Source: Gammaproteobacteria bacterium
GTDB lineage: Bacteria; Pseudomonadota; Gammaproteobacteria; DRLM01
Direction: 5' to 3'
Assembly (NCBI GenBank): GCA_023266095.1
Contig: JAHFRV010000033.1
Location: 1-36,005 of the forward strand
Length of the DNA: 36,005 nt
The translations under genes and the position numbers were made by a program. The notes beneath the pieces were generated by a model. The model had not been told where the DNA came from. It was given only the letters and a program-made list of their open reading frames with translations, and did no database searches. Below are positions 17,085 through 25,250 of the stretch, piece after piece (within the stretch, counting starts at the first letter, position 1; the number at the start of each line of letters is the position of its first letter).

Positions 17085-17159
17085 TCTCAACTGCCTCGCT
17101 GGTCATTGAATCTCACAGAAGATGATAAGGACCGCGGTCGCAAAGCGAAAGCGCGAATA

Positions 17160-18119
17160 TCAGGGCCGCGTGCCACCGGGTTGACCCGCGGTCACGGACA
17201 GCGGATGAAACACCCTGACGATATAGGCGACGATGGCGTCGATGTCCTGATCCGGCAACACCTGCTTCCACGCTGACATGGGCGTACCCGGTACACCCTC
17301 GCGTATCGCCTCTTTGATTTGCGCTCGCCTCATACCCTTCATGGCCGCGGCATCAGTGAGGTCGCGGGGATGAGGTTCGAGAAAGCGTCCTATCCAATTG
17401 CGCCCCGTGCCGTCCGCCGCGTGACAAAAGGCGCAATTGGCCTGAAACAGTTGCGCGCCGCGCCGCTCCTGCGCCGTGGCCTTTTCCAGCCTGGGCGGCC
17501 GGTCGTGTCTGGCATAGGGAGTCGCCCCGCTCATTGCGTCGAGTTTTTTATCCGGCGCGGCGTCCGGGCGGTAACCGCCGCGCGGAAACGACACCGAACG
17601 CGGATCCCACACCACGCCTTCGTCGTTGACGCGCGCGCGGTCGTGACAACTGATGCAGCTCGACATGAATAAACGTTTGCCCGCCTGCTGGGCTGGGGTC
17701 AATTTTTCCCACGGTGTGTCCAAGGCGATCTCGCCCAAGGCGAAGGGAAAGGCCGCCGCGTAACGCCGATGATTAGGCCAGCCGTTTTCCACGGTGTGAT
17801 AGGCGGTGTTGATACCGCGCCGCAAAATGAACGTGGCGCGGACAAACTCCACTACGGCCACAATGTCTTCCTCGCTCAACAGCGTCGAGAAACTTTTCAT
17901 GGCCGTGCCGGAACGGCCGTCGCGCACGGCGGCGATCATTTTTTCCCGGCTCAGTTTGACGGGATCGCTCTTGGTGAAATCACGCGGCGGGGGCGACAGA
18001 TAGCTGGCGGCCAAAGTCTTGGCGTCGCCGTTGTAACCGTGACAGAAATAACAGCGCTCGTTATAAACCTGCTTGCCGCGGGCGATCCGCGCGGTGCCGG
18101 CGCCTAGGGCACGTTCAGT
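17160..18119 (-). CDS. Multiheme cytochrome c, C-terminal half, no start codon of its own
   Basis: 319 codons carrying three heme motifs: CYFCH, CISCH and CAFCH. The frame is open back to the A9 run at 18119-18127, but it has no ATG, GTG or TTG before the first heme motif; the first possible start (TTG 18014) would remove CYFCH. There is no signal peptide. It continues the domain pattern of the preceding cytochrome: heme motif, PPRDFT, LSRE, a GTAM-type Met ligand, then an amphipathic helix (VVEFVRATFI). It is therefore the out-of-frame second half of one larger tandem cytochrome of about 660 residues and six hemes. It is produced by -1 slippage, split by a mutation, or separated by a sequencing error. 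Confidence 0.8.
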   Translation of the reverse strand, partial: TERALGAGTARIARGKQVYNERCYFCHGYNGDAKTLAASYLSPPPRDFTKSDPVKLSREKMIAAVRDGRSGTAMKSFSTLLSEEDIVAVVEFVRATFILRRGINTAYHTVENGWPNHRRYAAAFPFALGEIALDTPWEKLTPAQQAGKRLFMSSCISCHDRARVNDEGVVWDPRSVSFPRGGYRPDAAPDKKLDAMSGATPYARHDRPPRLEKATAQERRGAQLFQANCAFCHAADGTGRNWIGRFLEPHPRDLTDAAAMKGMRRAQIKEAIREGVPGTPMSAWKQVLPDQDIDAIVAYIVRVFHPLSVTAGQPGGTRP

Positions 18120-19144
18120 TTTTTTTTATCCGCCTGGGGCGCGGCGGCGGGGTACACGAAGGCGGTGAACACGTATTCCGCCACATTGGCGATTTCCTGC
18201 TCGCTGAGCACCTTACCCCAGGCCGGCATCACCGTGCCGCGCAGACCGTCGCGCACCGCACTAAACAGGGCGGGCCGGTTCAGCCGCGCCCGCGCATCGG
18301 TTTCGAGAAAATTACGCGGCTTGGGATTGATGAATTTAGAGCGCGGCCCTTTGCCGTCACCTTGCTTGCCGTGGCAGGTGAAGCAATTGTGCTCATAAAA
18401 TTCCTGGCCCCAACCGGTGTTGCCGCGCAAACCGTTGGGAAACGGCTGCGCCATATCGGCTTTGACCTGCTGCGCATGCTCGGGCGGGAGGGCGGATTCT
18501 TTCAAAAAGAAAGTGGCGCGCACATAGTCCACCACCGTCTCTATTTCACCGGCAGAGAGCCGTTTGCTGAACGACATCATCGCCGTGCCGGGCCGGCCAA
18601 AGGTCACCGAGGTGATCATGCGCTCGCGGCTCAATTCCTCCCGGGTCGCCGGCGAGGTGAAATCCCGCGGCGCCGGATTGAGACTGGACTGGGTCCACAT
18701 CGCGCCGCTGCCTTTGTCACCGTGGCACACCGCGCAATTGCGCACGTACAGCTGCTCCCCCAACACCAGTTTGGCGGGACGCGCCTCAGCCTTGCCGGCG
18801 CGGTCACTCATGAAGCTGGCGCGAATGTGATCGGCCACCGCGGTGATCTCCTCCTCCGACAGCCGCTGGCTGAAGCCCACCATAGCGGTGCCGGGCCGGC
18901 CGTGGGTGATCGAATTGATCATGCGTTCGCGGCTCAACTCCTGACGGGCTCGCGCGGTAGTAAAGTCGCGCGGCGGCGTGGTCAAACCCCGCCGCACACG
19001 GGTGTTGCCGTCGCCTTGATCACCGTGGCAGACCTGACAATGTTCGACATACAACGCCGCGCCGTCCACCGCCGCGAAGGCGGGGATGGCGATCAGCGCA
19101 GTCAAGGCTGTCAGGACGGCGAGGGCCGCGGCGTGCATATTCAT
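18104..19144 (-). CDS. Periplasmic multiheme cytochrome c, N-terminal half
   Basis: 346 residues. A signal peptide of about 24 (ending PAFA-AV) precedes three tandem cytochrome c domains with heme motifs at residues 36-40 (CQVCH), 137-141 (CAVCH) and 254-258 (CFTCH). Each unit repeats PxPRDFT or a variant, LSRERMI, a GTAM/GTVM segment with the likely axial Met, and a helix such as ADHIRASFM. The first two units are most alike, indicating internal duplication. Electron transfer in the periplasm is the expected role; the partner is unknown. The frame ends KKKLNVP just after a run of nine A. Read one base back, the message continues into the next cytochrome half, which lacks a start. Confidence 0.9.
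   Translation of the reverse strand: MNMHAAALAVLTALTALIAIPAFAAVDGAALYVEHCQVCHGDQGDGNTRVRRGLTTPPRDFTTARARQELSRERMINSITHGRPGTAMVGFSQRLSEEEITAVADHIRASFMSDRAGKAEARPAKLVLGEQLYVRNCAVCHGDKGSGAMWTQSSLNPAPRDFTSPATREELSRERMITSVTFGRPGTAMMSFSKRLSAGEIETVVDYVRATFFLKESALPPEHAQQVKADMAQPFPNGLRGNTGWGQEFYEHNCFTCHGKQGDGKGPRSKFINPKPRNFLETDARARLNRPALFSAVRDGLRGTVMPAWGKVLSEQEIANVAEYVFTAFVYPAAAPQADKKKLNVP
18119..18127 (-). other. A9 slippery run at the junction of two cytochrome frames
   Basis: On the minus strand the codons GAT AAA AAA AAA CTG contain the heptamer A AAA AAA in the phase needed for -1 frameshifting. The zero frame stops five codons after the run. The -1 frame continues for about 320 codons through three more heme motifs. 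One extra A would also fuse the two frames. Confidence 0.75.
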
Positions 19145-19344
19145 CGTGAGATTGTCGGACGTTCCGCTGAAGTTAATACATTTGTATATGAGCCGGACCG
19201 CGCGCCGCGGTTCCGCGCCGGGACCGCGTCCACACGGTGGGCGGCATCATTGTGGCGCAATTAAATGAATTGCGCTACTCTTGGGCCAGTCATAACTAGA
19301 CTGCCGTTACCGGCCAAAATTAAAGCGGAAAGGTTCTGCACGCA

Positions 19345-20136
19345 GTGACATACCCAGCACAGCACAGCGCGCCGGCGCGTTCAGAGCACCACATCCCGTC
19401 ACCCAGGCGTTTCGTGGTCGCCGCAGGCCTCATCGCCGTCCTATTACTCGGCGACTACGCCTTGGCCGGCACCTTGCTAGGCACTAAGCACGACTTCACC
19501 GGACTCAACCAGCGCGCTGGCGTAGTAGCCATGCCCGGGGTAGCCTTCTCTGATTACGGCAATTCCTGCGTCTATTGCCATCTGCCTCCGGAACGGCCCG
19601 AACAGGACAGCGCCGGGCAAGGCGGCAATCCGGGCTGGAACCGCTTCGTGCCCGCCACCGGCGCTTACGACACTTATGATACCCGCACCCTCGACAACAA
19701 AGTGCGCACTCCCAGCCCCATCAGTTTGCTATGCCTGTCCTGTCACGACGGCACCATGGGCGTGGACATGACAGTGTTCAAACCCGACGGCTGGCAGAGC
19801 AGCAAAGACGCGGCCCTGCATCTGCGCCTCAACGGCGCCGACGACTTGATGAGCTGCGGCAAATGCCACAACGGCCGGGTGGCGCACAGCATCGCCATCA
19901 AACACATCGGCACCGATCTCACCAACGATCACGCGATTTCTATGACTTATGCCGGGCTCAACAACAACGATCAAGACTTCCGCACACCCGACAGTCCCTA
20001 CGGCTTCGACAACGGCATCAAGCTCTATGACGGCAAAGTGGAATGCGCCACCTGCCACAACGTCCACGATCCCGACGTGAAGTTACTACTGCGCACCCGC
20101 GCCGATCGCCTGTGTGAAACATGCCATATCAAATAA
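19345..20136 (+). CDS. Pentaheme cytochrome c
   Basis: 263 residues from GTG 19345, with GGAAAGG about ten bases upstream. An N-terminal hydrophobic segment at 23-42 (FVVAAGLIAVLLLGDYALAG) acts as a signal peptide or anchor. Five CXXCH motifs follow at residues 75-79, 130-134, 171-175, 234-238 and 257-261. The last two (ECATCHNVHD, LCETCHIK) form the doubled-CXXCH arrangement common in cytochrome c3/c7-like and NrfB-like electron carriers. Several isolated histidines (H181, H187, H196, H241) could be distal ligands. It overlaps the NHL lipoprotein gene by 16 bases, so the two are translationally coupled, and it is divergent from the six-heme cytochrome. The likely role is periplasmic or outer-surface electron transfer. 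Confidence 0.9.
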   Translation: MTYPAQHSAPARSEHHIPSPRRFVVAAGLIAVLLLGDYALAGTLLGTKHDFTGLNQRAGVVAMPGVAFSDYGNSCVYCHLPPERPEQDSAGQGGNPGWNRFVPATGAYDTYDTRTLDNKVRTPSPISLLCLSCHDGTMGVDMTVFKPDGWQSSKDAALHLRLNGADDLMSCGKCHNGRVAHSIAIKHIGTDLTNDHAISMTYAGLNNNDQDFRTPDSPYGFDNGIKLYDGKVECATCHNVHDPDVKLLLRTRADRLCETCHIK

Positions 20137-21212
20137 AGCCGGCCCTGCTCGCGTTATGCGTGCTGGGCCTATTGGCCGGCTGCGCCAGCACCCCACCCGC
20201 CCCCCGGCTTGAGCCGCCGGTTTATCCGCCGGCGCCCGACGTGGCGCGTTTCATCTACGAACGCACTCTGCGCATCAATGAAGATGTCGAGCAACTCAGC
20301 GGCTTCGCCCGCTGGCGCGAACTGGCCACCGGCCGCGGCGAGGATGTCAAAGGCCTGGTCAAACCCTATGGCGTCGCCGCCCGCGGCGGACGGGTCTATG
20401 TCACCGACACCGCCCAGCGGGCGGTGTTGTTGTTCGACATCGCTGGCAAACGTTTCCTCCAGTTCGGTCAAACCGAGCCGGGGCGGTTGCAAAAACCCAT
20501 CGGCATCGCCTTGTCGCCCGATAACGAAGTCTACGTCGCCGACGTCAGCGCGCGGCGGGTGCAGGTCTACGGCACGGACGGCAAACACCACCGCACCCTC
20601 GGCAGTGACGCCGAATTGCGCCGGCCCTCGGGGGTCGCCCTCAGTCCGGACGGCCAACGTCTTTATGTGGTGGATGTGGGCGGGGTGGATAGCGAGCAAC
20701 ATCACGTACAGGTGTTCGATCCGCGCAGCGGGGCCTTGCTGCAAACCATCGGCGCGCGCGGCACCGGCGACGGCCAATTCAATTTGCCGGTGCAGGCCGC
20801 CACCGCCCCGGACGGCAGTCTCTACGTGGTGGACGGCGGCAATTTCCGGGTACAAGCTTTCGCGCCGGACGGCAGCTTCCGTCTCGCCTTCGGCGAGGTG
20901 GGGCGTTTTCCCGGCCAATTCGCCCGACCCAAGGGCATCGCCACCGATGGTGAGGGCACCGTTTACGTGGCCGACGCCGCGTTCGGCAACGTTCAGCTCT
21001 TCAACCCGCAAGGCCAAGTTCTGATGTACATCGGCAACCGGGACGACAGCAGCAAGCCGGGCAAGTTTTATCTGCCGGCCGGGGTCGCGGTGGATGAAAC
21101 GGGGCGGGTGTATTTAGCCGATCAATATTTTCGCAAAATCGACATCTTCCGGCCGGTGGGTCGCGCGCCGGACGATTGGACAAGTTCGGCACAGGCCGCG
21201 CCGGCGCCGTAA
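20121..21212 (+). CDS. NHL-repeat beta-propeller lipoprotein
   Basis: 363 residues. The signal peptide ends in the lipobox LLAGC (C21 lipidated), followed by a proline-rich linker. About six NHL repeats then run from residue 75 to 345. Each has the form KPYGVA...GRVYVTDTAQRAVLLFD or PIGIALSPDNEVYVADVSARR, closing with GVAVDETGRVYLADQYFRKI. NHL propellers bind protein or peptide partners, and in exported form they often accompany multiheme cytochromes. The start overlaps the end of the pentaheme cytochrome gene, which argues that the two work together, perhaps with the propeller docking the cytochrome at a membrane. No enzymatic motif is seen. Confidence 0.88.
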   Translation: MPYQIKPALLALCVLGLLAGCASTPPAPRLEPPVYPPAPDVARFIYERTLRINEDVEQLSGFARWRELATGRGEDVKGLVKPYGVAARGGRVYVTDTAQRAVLLFDIAGKRFLQFGQTEPGRLQKPIGIALSPDNEVYVADVSARRVQVYGTDGKHHRTLGSDAELRRPSGVALSPDGQRLYVVDVGGVDSEQHHVQVFDPRSGALLQTIGARGTGDGQFNLPVQAATAPDGSLYVVDGGNFRVQAFAPDGSFRLAFGEVGRFPGQFARPKGIATDGEGTVYVADAAFGNVQLFNPQGQVLMYIGNRDDSSKPGKFYLPAGVAVDETGRVYLADQYFRKIDIFRPVGRAPDDWTSSAQAAPAP

Positions 21213-21303
21213 GGTATTCCGGCTGAGCACGGGGAAGATACCCACTGCCCTGCATACTTATCCATCGCATCAACCCTGCGGCTAGCCACGGCGCATCTCG
21301 AAA

Positions 21304-23781
21304 CTAAACCTGCAAACCCCAGGGCGGGTTCTGCAACCAGCGCAATAATTCCTCGGGCGTCACCGGCCGGCTGATGAAATAACCCTGTACCACATCACAG
21401 CCCAGCGCGGCCAGCATGTCGTAGGTCTTTTTATCCTCCACCCCTTCCGCCACCACCCGCATGCCGATGTTGTGGGCTAGATCGATGGTGGAACGCACGA
21501 TCACCGCGTCATTGTCGTCGCTGCCCATCCCCATCACGAAAGACTTGTCGATCTTCAACTCCGCCACCGGCAATTGCTTGAGATAGGCCAGTGACGAATA
21601 GCCGGTGCCAAAATCGTCGATCGAGAAACGGATGCCCATCGCGCCGAGGGTGTGCAATATCTCCGCGGCCCGACCCGGGTCCACCATCATGGCGGTCTCG
21701 GTAATTTCAAAACGCAACCTCGACAATTGCGTGATGTGATAACTGCGCAACAGCGCGCCGACCTCGTCGGGGAAGACATTGTCTTGCAGATTGCGCGCCG
21801 ACAGATTCACCGCCATGCTCAAATCGATCCCCATCTGCAACCAATCCGTGTGTTGAGTCAGTGCTTTTTCCAACACCCACAAGGTCACCTGCCGGATCAA
21901 ACCCGCCTGCTCGGCAAGTGGAATAAAGTCATCGGGGTACATCAAGCCATGTTGCGGATGCTGCCAGCGCACCAAGGCTTCCACACCGCTGACCCGTCCG
22001 GTCTGCATGTTGACCTTGGGTTGATAGTAGAGAATCAACTGGTTCTGATCGATGGCGGAGCGTAAATCACCCATCAAAGACAGATTGCGCAGGCTGTGCT
22101 GATCCTTCGATGGGTCATACAGAGCAAAACCGGTCTTGCCGCGCTTGGCCTCGTACATCGCCACGTCGGCACGCTTCATCAGGGCCGTGCCGTCGCGGCC
22201 GTGCTCGGGCAACAGCGCAATGCCTAAACTGCCACCGACGTGGAAAGACTGGCCTTCCAGATCGAAAGGCTGATCGAGCGCGCTCAATATTTTCTTGGCG
22301 ATGCGGGTGGTATCCATTAAGTCCGCGGTAGGTAGCAACACCGCGAATTCATCACCGCCGAGGCGCGCCACGGTGTCGGATTCACGCAGCACGCCTCGCA
22401 CCCGCGCCGCCACCTGCTTTAAAATCAAATCGCCGTTATGGTGGCCGAGGGTGTCGTTGATCTCCTTGAAGTGGTCGAGATCCATAATAATCAAGGCCAG
22501 GGGTGTTTTATCGCGGATCGCGTTCAGGATCGCCTGATGCAGGCGATCGGAGAGCAGGGAACGGTTGGGCAAATCGGTCAAGGCGTCGTGCAGCGCCTGA
22601 TATTCGATGGCGGCCATCTGCTCTTTGCGTTCGGTAATGTCGCGGATGATGCCGATGAAATAACGCCGGCCGCGCACCCACATTTCACTCACCGCCATGT
22701 CCATGGGAAAGATGCCGCCGCCTTTGCGCTGGCCCATCACTTCGCGGCCCACGCCGAGGATACGCGGCTCACCGTTTTCGATGTATTGGAGCAGAAAGCG
22801 CTCGTACTCGCCGCGATATGGTTCCGGCATCAACATCTTGATGTTATGGCCAAGCAATTCCTCGGGGCTGCAGGCGAACACATTGCGCACCGCCTGATTG
22901 GCGGATTCAATCGTGCCTTCTTCATCGAAGGTGATGATGGCGTCCAGCACATTGTCCATGACGGCGCGGATTCGCACCTCGCTGGCCACCAACTGGTCCT
23001 GCATGCGGTTGAAGACCTCGGATACCTCGCCCAATTCATCACGGCGCCCGACCGGCAGCTTGGCGTTACGGTCGCCCTCGCCCACCCGCTTGATCGCATC
23101 ACGCAAGTGGGCGATCGGTCCCAGCACGCTGACCCGTAAAGCCACCCACATCGCCAGACCCAGCAGGAACACCAGACCGGCCGACATCACCCACACCCGA
23201 TAACGCATGGCGTCGATGCGGTTTTCCGCCCCGACGGTGGACAAGGCCAGCTTCAAAACGCCGCGCAGGGGTTCATCCTCATAACCATGGCAGGCGACAC
23301 ATTCCCCGCGCCGTTCAATGGGCATATACAAGGACATCTGGCCCGGCGTCGTCCAATCCACGGACAACACCCCTCCCAAGGCCTGCTTGAAGGCCGGTCT
23401 CTGCACGTCCGCGCGATGGCGGGATAACGAAGGCTCCCGCTGAAAGCGCGGCTGGCCCAGATATTCATTCACGGCATTGACCGTGGACAGATCGGTGAAG
23501 GCTTCCGCGCCGTCGCGGCGCAACACTTCGATATCGACGATGCCGGCCTCACCATGCATGCGGTCCAGCCAGGAACGGGCCAGCGTACCCTGACCATTCA
23601 GCATCAAGGTCTGCAAACTACCCAGTAAGGTGCCGGCGTGCAATTTGGCCTGGCGCACCTCTTCGGCGCGCATGGTATCGGTGACTTGGCGCTCCAGCCA
23701 CATGCCCGCCAACAAGACCAGCAGGGACAATACCGCCGAGATCACCAAGGCCAAACGAATGCTAAGACTCCTCACGGCCAC
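21304..23781 (-). CDS. Membrane GGDEF-EAL protein with periplasmic CXXCH heme motif
   Basis: 825 residues from GTG 23781, with GAGG about six bases upstream. A transmembrane segment at 9-29 is followed by a periplasmic domain 30-195 carrying a single heme-attachment motif CVACH (161-165), then a second transmembrane segment at 196-218. A HAMP linker follows to about 270, a PAS domain at about 272-385, GGDEF at about 400-560 and EAL at about 570-815. The GGDEF signature is intact (ARLGGDEFAVLLP), preceded five residues earlier by RESD, the inhibitory c-di-GMP site. EAL marks are intact: VEALVRWQHP, KIDKSFV and VVAEGVED. It can therefore in principle both make and break c-di-GMP in response to a heme or redox signal in the periplasm. 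Confidence 0.9.
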   Translation of the reverse strand: MAVRSLSIRLALVISAVLSLLVLLAGMWLERQVTDTMRAEEVRQAKLHAGTLLGSLQTLMLNGQGTLARSWLDRMHGEAGIVDIEVLRRDGAEAFTDLSTVNAVNEYLGQPRFQREPSLSRHRADVQRPAFKQALGGVLSVDWTTPGQMSLYMPIERRGECVACHGYEDEPLRGVLKLALSTVGAENRIDAMRYRVWVMSAGLVFLLGLAMWVALRVSVLGPIAHLRDAIKRVGEGDRNAKLPVGRRDELGEVSEVFNRMQDQLVASEVRIRAVMDNVLDAIITFDEEGTIESANQAVRNVFACSPEELLGHNIKMLMPEPYRGEYERFLLQYIENGEPRILGVGREVMGQRKGGGIFPMDMAVSEMWVRGRRYFIGIIRDITERKEQMAAIEYQALHDALTDLPNRSLLSDRLHQAILNAIRDKTPLALIIMDLDHFKEINDTLGHHNGDLILKQVAARVRGVLRESDTVARLGGDEFAVLLPTADLMDTTRIAKKILSALDQPFDLEGQSFHVGGSLGIALLPEHGRDGTALMKRADVAMYEAKRGKTGFALYDPSKDQHSLRNLSLMGDLRSAIDQNQLILYYQPKVNMQTGRVSGVEALVRWQHPQHGLMYPDDFIPLAEQAGLIRQVTLWVLEKALTQHTDWLQMGIDLSMAVNLSARNLQDNVFPDEVGALLRSYHITQLSRLRFEITETAMMVDPGRAAEILHTLGAMGIRFSIDDFGTGYSSLAYLKQLPVAELKIDKSFVMGMGSDDNDAVIVRSTIDLAHNIGMRVVAEGVEDKKTYDMLAALGCDVVQGYFISRPVTPEELLRWLQNPPWGLQV

Positions 23782-24023
23782 GCCACCCTCATTGTCATGG
23801 GGGCAAGTGCCGACCGGCCTCGCCTAGAGCAAGGAACAGGAACCGCTTTCAGAGCGGGAAAATGATGATGTACATCCAATGTATCTGGCATACGTCTTTC
23901 TGCGGAACCGGCATTAGCCCCACAGGGTTATCGGCAGCAATGTACGGAACTGGACTAAAAACCCAGAAAAAACCCCAGGCTAGCGTCGGTTAGAGGTCGG
24001 TGAGATAGAGAGATGATGAGGCT

Positions 24024-25250
24024 CTATAAACCGTTAAGCCTGGCCACGCCACCAAAACTACCTACCCACACACTGCCGTCCTGGGCATGGGCCATGGAAA
24101 AGACATTATCCGCGAACAAGCCGTCACGGGTCGTCAGCACGGTAAAAGCCTTACCATCGTCATTGAGACGGGCCAACCCCCGGCTGGTGCCGGCCCACAG
24201 CCGGCCGTCCGGTCCCTTGTACAACATGAAGATGTGATTGGCGGGCAGGCCGTCCTGAGTGGTGAAGTTACGCCAGCTTTTTCCGTCGAAACGCGCCAGA
24301 CCGCCGCCCCAGGTACCGCACCACACCACCCCGTCGTCGGTCACCGCCAGGGAAATGATGTAATTGGGATTGTAGGCCACGTTGACGTCCTGCAATCCCT
24401 GTTCGACTTTTTGCTGGGCATGGTGCGACGAGGCCTGGCCGGGGTCACTGGTGAATTGGATGGCATCCTTGACCTGCTCGTAGGGCGCGCCTAAACCGTC
24501 GGCGTGTTGCCAATGTTGCCACTTGCCGTTCTGGTAGCGGGCCAAGCCATATTCGGTGGCGAACCACATCTCGCCGTTCTTGCCTTCATCCAGGGCATAG
24601 ACCCAAGGGTTGGGCAGGCCGCCTCCGGTGTTCTCGACGGTAAAGGTTTCCCATTGAGCGGGGTCTTCGAAGACCCCGCCGCGCACCCGGTTGGCGCCGG
24701 ACCAGGTGGCGATCCACACGTCGCCGTTACGCACTTGCTGGACGTCGTAGACAAACTGGTCGGCCAAACCGTCGGGAATATTGTAGTTGCGCCAAGTATC
24801 TTTGGCCGGATCGTATAGCGACAGGCCGCCACCGTAGGTGCCTACCACCATGCGCTGGCCGACCCGGCTGACGTGGAAGATTCCGTTGGATAGCAGGCCG
24901 TCCAGCTGATTGTCGAATAGCTTGTATTTATCCGCCGCGACATCGTAGCGGATCACCCCGCCCGAGGTGCCGATCCACACCACGCCGCCGTCGGCGTAAA
25001 TACTCTTCACATTGCGGTTGCCGACCCGAAAGTGGGCGAATTTACTATCACCGGCGGACCCGGCGGCGCCCGCCACCGCGGGGTGATTGGCCGGCAGGGC
25101 GCCAGCGGGCGCGGCAGGATTCTGCGACGCGGCCGCCGCATTGGCATTCAAACCGTCTGCATTGCGCTGGGTGCCGAATTGGTAGGCCGCCACCAGCGCA
25201 CCGCTCGCGGCAATCAAACCGATAGCGATACCTTGAAAACCGATCTTCAC
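24024..25250 (-). CDS. Membrane-anchored seven-bladed propeller protein (Reg_prop type)
   Basis: 408 residues. An N-terminal hydrophobic segment (IAIGLIAASGALVAAYQFG) is probably an uncleaved anchor, followed by an alanine-rich linker. Seven repeats with the core W-x-G-T-x-G-G-V follow: WIGTSGGV, VVGTYGGG, WIATWSGA, WFATEYGL, WCGTWGGG, WAGTSRGL and WVGSFGGV. This gives one complete seven-bladed propeller of the kind found in the sensor part of hybrid two-component regulators, but no kinase or DNA-binding domain is attached. Between blades four and five lies an extra loop with SSHHAQQKVEQG and then YNPNY. It overlaps the upstream paralogue by ATGA. Probably periplasmic; ligand unknown. Confidence 0.85.
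   Translation of the reverse strand: MKIGFQGIAIGLIAASGALVAAYQFGTQRNADGLNANAAAASQNPAAPAGALPANHPAVAGAAGSAGDSKFAHFRVGNRNVKSIYADGGVVWIGTSGGVIRYDVAADKYKLFDNQLDGLLSNGIFHVSRVGQRMVVGTYGGGLSLYDPAKDTWRNYNIPDGLADQFVYDVQQVRNGDVWIATWSGANRVRGGVFEDPAQWETFTVENTGGGLPNPWVYALDEGKNGEMWFATEYGLARYQNGKWQHWQHADGLGAPYEQVKDAIQFTSDPGQASSHHAQQKVEQGLQDVNVAYNPNYIISLAVTDDGVVWCGTWGGGLARFDGKSWRNFTTQDGLPANHIFMLYKGPDGRLWAGTSRGLARLNDDGKAFTVLTTRDGLFADNVFSMAHAQDGSVWVGSFGGVARLNGL

Noticed and set aside
23782-24023. Possible c-di-GMP riboswitch before the GGDEF-EAL gene
   Set aside because: The GEMM core sequences were looked for on the minus strand and not found; only short unstructured AT- and GC-mixed sequence is seen.
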